Below, in pieces: positions 5,788 to 6,827 of a DNA stretch of 6,827 bases. The first letter of the stretch is position 1. Each line of letters starts with the position of its first letter. A program made the translations under genes and the position numbers. Source of the DNA: Acetobacteraceae bacterium (GTDB taxonomy: Bacteria; Pseudomonadota; Alphaproteobacteria; Acetobacterales; Acetobacteraceae); contig JADGHI010000204.1 in NCBI GenBank assembly GCA_019689515.1, forward strand, positions 1 to 6,827, given 5' to 3'. The notes beneath the pieces were generated by a model. It ran no database searches, was not told the DNA's origin, and saw only the letters and a list, made by a program, of their open reading frames with translations.

Positions 5788-6591
5788 TTACGCGTGATCG
5801 CGGTGCGCAGTTTTCTGTAAGATGGGGTTGGGGTTCCGTTCCGCCAACAGTCGCAGCCCCTCCAGGGTGATATCCGGGTCGGTGTGCTCGATCACCCGGG
5901 TGCCCTCGGCGAAGAGGGGGGCAAGGCCCCCTGTGGCGATCACCTTCATCGGCCCGTCGAATTCGGCGCGGATCCGCGCAACCAGCCCCTCGACCAGGCC
6001 GACATAGCCCCAGTAGATGCCGCTCTGCATGGCCGGGACCGTCGCCCGGCCGATCACCGCCTGCGGCCGGCCGATCCCGATCCGCGGCAGCCGCGCCGCC
6101 GCCTGGTGCAGCGCCTGGATCGAAAGGTTGATGCCCGGGGCGATGGCGCCGCCGAGATAGCTGCCGTCGTGGTCCACGACGTCGAAGGTGGTGGCGGTGC
6201 CGAAATCGATGACGATCAGCGGACCGCGGTAGTGATGGTGCGAGGCGAGTGCGTTCAGCAGGCGGTCCGCACCGACCTCCTCCGGGTTGAGCACCTTGAT
6301 GGCGAAGCCCCAATTCACCTCGGGACGCGCCACCAGCGGCTCGCAGTGGAACCACTCTCGGGCGAGCCGGCGGAGGTTGTAGAGCGCGGCGGGGACCACG
6401 GTGCCGAGCACGCAGCGCCGGATGTCCTCGGGCTTCAGCCCCGAGTGCTGCAGCAGGGCGAGGAGCCAAACGGCATATTCGTCGCTGGTCCGGTCGGCCC
6501 GCATGGCAAGGCGCCAACGGCCGCGCCATTCCCGGCCGTCGTGCACCGCGAAGACGACGTTGGTGTTGCCCGCGTCAATCGCCAGCAGCAT
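5788..6591 (-). CDS. coaX: Type III pantothenate kinase
   Basis: This kinase phosphorylates pantothenate, the first step of coenzyme A synthesis, in the cytoplasm. The 267-residue protein carries the ASKHA-fold motifs of CoaX: DAGNTN at 6-11, GADRLLNA at 107-114 with the catalytic Asp109, IDFGTATTFD at 128-137, GRATVPAMQSGIYWGYVGLVEGL across 181-203 and ATGGLA at 219-224. The ATG at 6589-6591 is chosen because MLLAIDAGNTN is the family start; the same frame is open for 41 codons upstream, but those overlap birA. It begins 4 bp after the birA stop, with only a weak purine-rich element about 13 bases upstream, so coupling to birA is likely. Type III kinases are unrelated to the CoaA type and generally need a monovalent cation and resist CoA feedback. 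Confidence 0.97.
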   Translation of the reverse strand: MLLAIDAGNTNVVFAVHDGREWRGRWRLAMRADRTSDEYAVWLLALLQHSGLKPEDIRRCVLGTVVPAALYNLRRLAREWFHCEPLVARPEVNWGFAIKVLNPEEVGADRLLNALASHHHYRGPLIVIDFGTATTFDVVDHDGSYLGGAIAPGINLSIQALHQAAARLPRIGIGRPQAVIGRATVPAMQSGIYWGYVGLVEGLVARIRAEFDGPMKVIATGGLAPLFAEGTRVIEHTDPDITLEGLRLLAERNPNPILQKTAHRDHA

Positions 6592-6595
6592 AGGT

Positions 6596-6827
6596 TCAGC
6601 CCGTCTCCACCTCACCTGCCCGCCACGCGCGGATTTCCCCATCGGGGCCGGCGAGCAGCAGGCTGCCATCCTCATCAAGCCCTGCAAAGGTGCCGGCAGC
6701 GGCTCGGCCCGCAATCGCCAGCGGCGTGCCCTGCCGCGGCCCGCGGGCCAGCCAGGCCGACCGGACGGGCGCGAATCCCTGCCGCTCCTGGACGCGCCGC
6801 CAGCGGCCGAGCGCGACGAGCAGCTCC
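6596..6827 (-). CDS. birA: Biotin-[acetyl-CoA-carboxylase] ligase, C-terminal part (5' end outside the window)
   Basis: Only the last 76 residues are visible; the gene runs off the right edge. BirA attaches biotin to the carrier subunit of acetyl-CoA carboxylase. The visible part ends in a small beta-barrel-like C-terminal domain: WLARGPRQGTPLAIAG, then GTFAGLDEDGSLLLAGPDGEIRAWRAGEVE, matching the pattern 'G...G.FEGLD.DGAL.L...DG....I.AGDV' of BirA C-termini. The stop TGA is at 6596-6598. The catalytic biotin-binding domain lies outside the window. The position directly before coaX fits the alphaproteobacterial order, in which birA usually follows the nuo genes, so nuoN upstream is an expectation rather than an observation. 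Confidence 0.85.
   Translation of the reverse strand, partial: ELLVALGRWRRVQERQGFAPVRSAWLARGPRQGTPLAIAGRAAAGTFAGLDEDGSLLLAGPDGEIRAWRAGEVETG

Overview
The window is a GC-rich stretch of alphaproteobacterial chromosome with every credible gene on the minus strand, so transcription runs from high to low coordinates. The gene content and order (birA, coaX, rnj, a DUF1467 protein, proS, a lolC/E-type permease, lolD), the short ProRS and the very high coding GC suggest the Rhodospirillales, most likely the Acetobacteraceae (Roseomonas-like). That placement rests on recognition, not on a database search.

Right block (about 3768-6827): the 3' end of birA (biotin-protein ligase), coaX (type III pantothenate kinase), rnj (ribonuclease J) and a small DUF1467 membrane protein. 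The birA-coaX and coaX-rnj gaps are 4 and 11 bp and the rnj-DUF1467 gap is 83 bp, so this looks like one operon that enters the window from the right. It joins cofactor metabolism (biotin attachment, first step of CoA synthesis) to RNA processing.

Central gap (about 3305-3767): this is AT-rich compared with the genes and holds no convincing protein gene. It carries what looks like a complete small minus-strand transcription unit: a sigma70-like promoter (-35 at 3668-3673, -10 at 3644-3649), a 5' hairpin, a single-stranded stretch with a UUUCCUCCC anti-Shine-Dalgarno motif, and a strong intrinsic terminator (3551-3583). In both hairpins the imperfect positions are G-U pairs only when read as minus-strand RNA, which supports the orientation. 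I read it as an unannotated sRNA of about 88 nt. A terminator/attenuator in front of proS is the main alternative.

Left block (3-3304): proS (short alphaproteobacterial prolyl-tRNA synthetase with a reduced insertion domain, most likely starting at GTG 3304), a LolC/LolE/LolF-family permease and the LolD ATPase. The genes are separated by 1 bp (proS-lolC) or overlap by 8 bp (lolC-lolD), implying one mRNA with translational coupling. The Lol proteins extract lipoproteins from the inner membrane for delivery to the outer membrane.

Overall this is a conserved housekeeping region. I saw no mobile element, CRISPR array, tRNA or rRNA. The signal worth a second look is the non-coding structure between 3440 and 3750.
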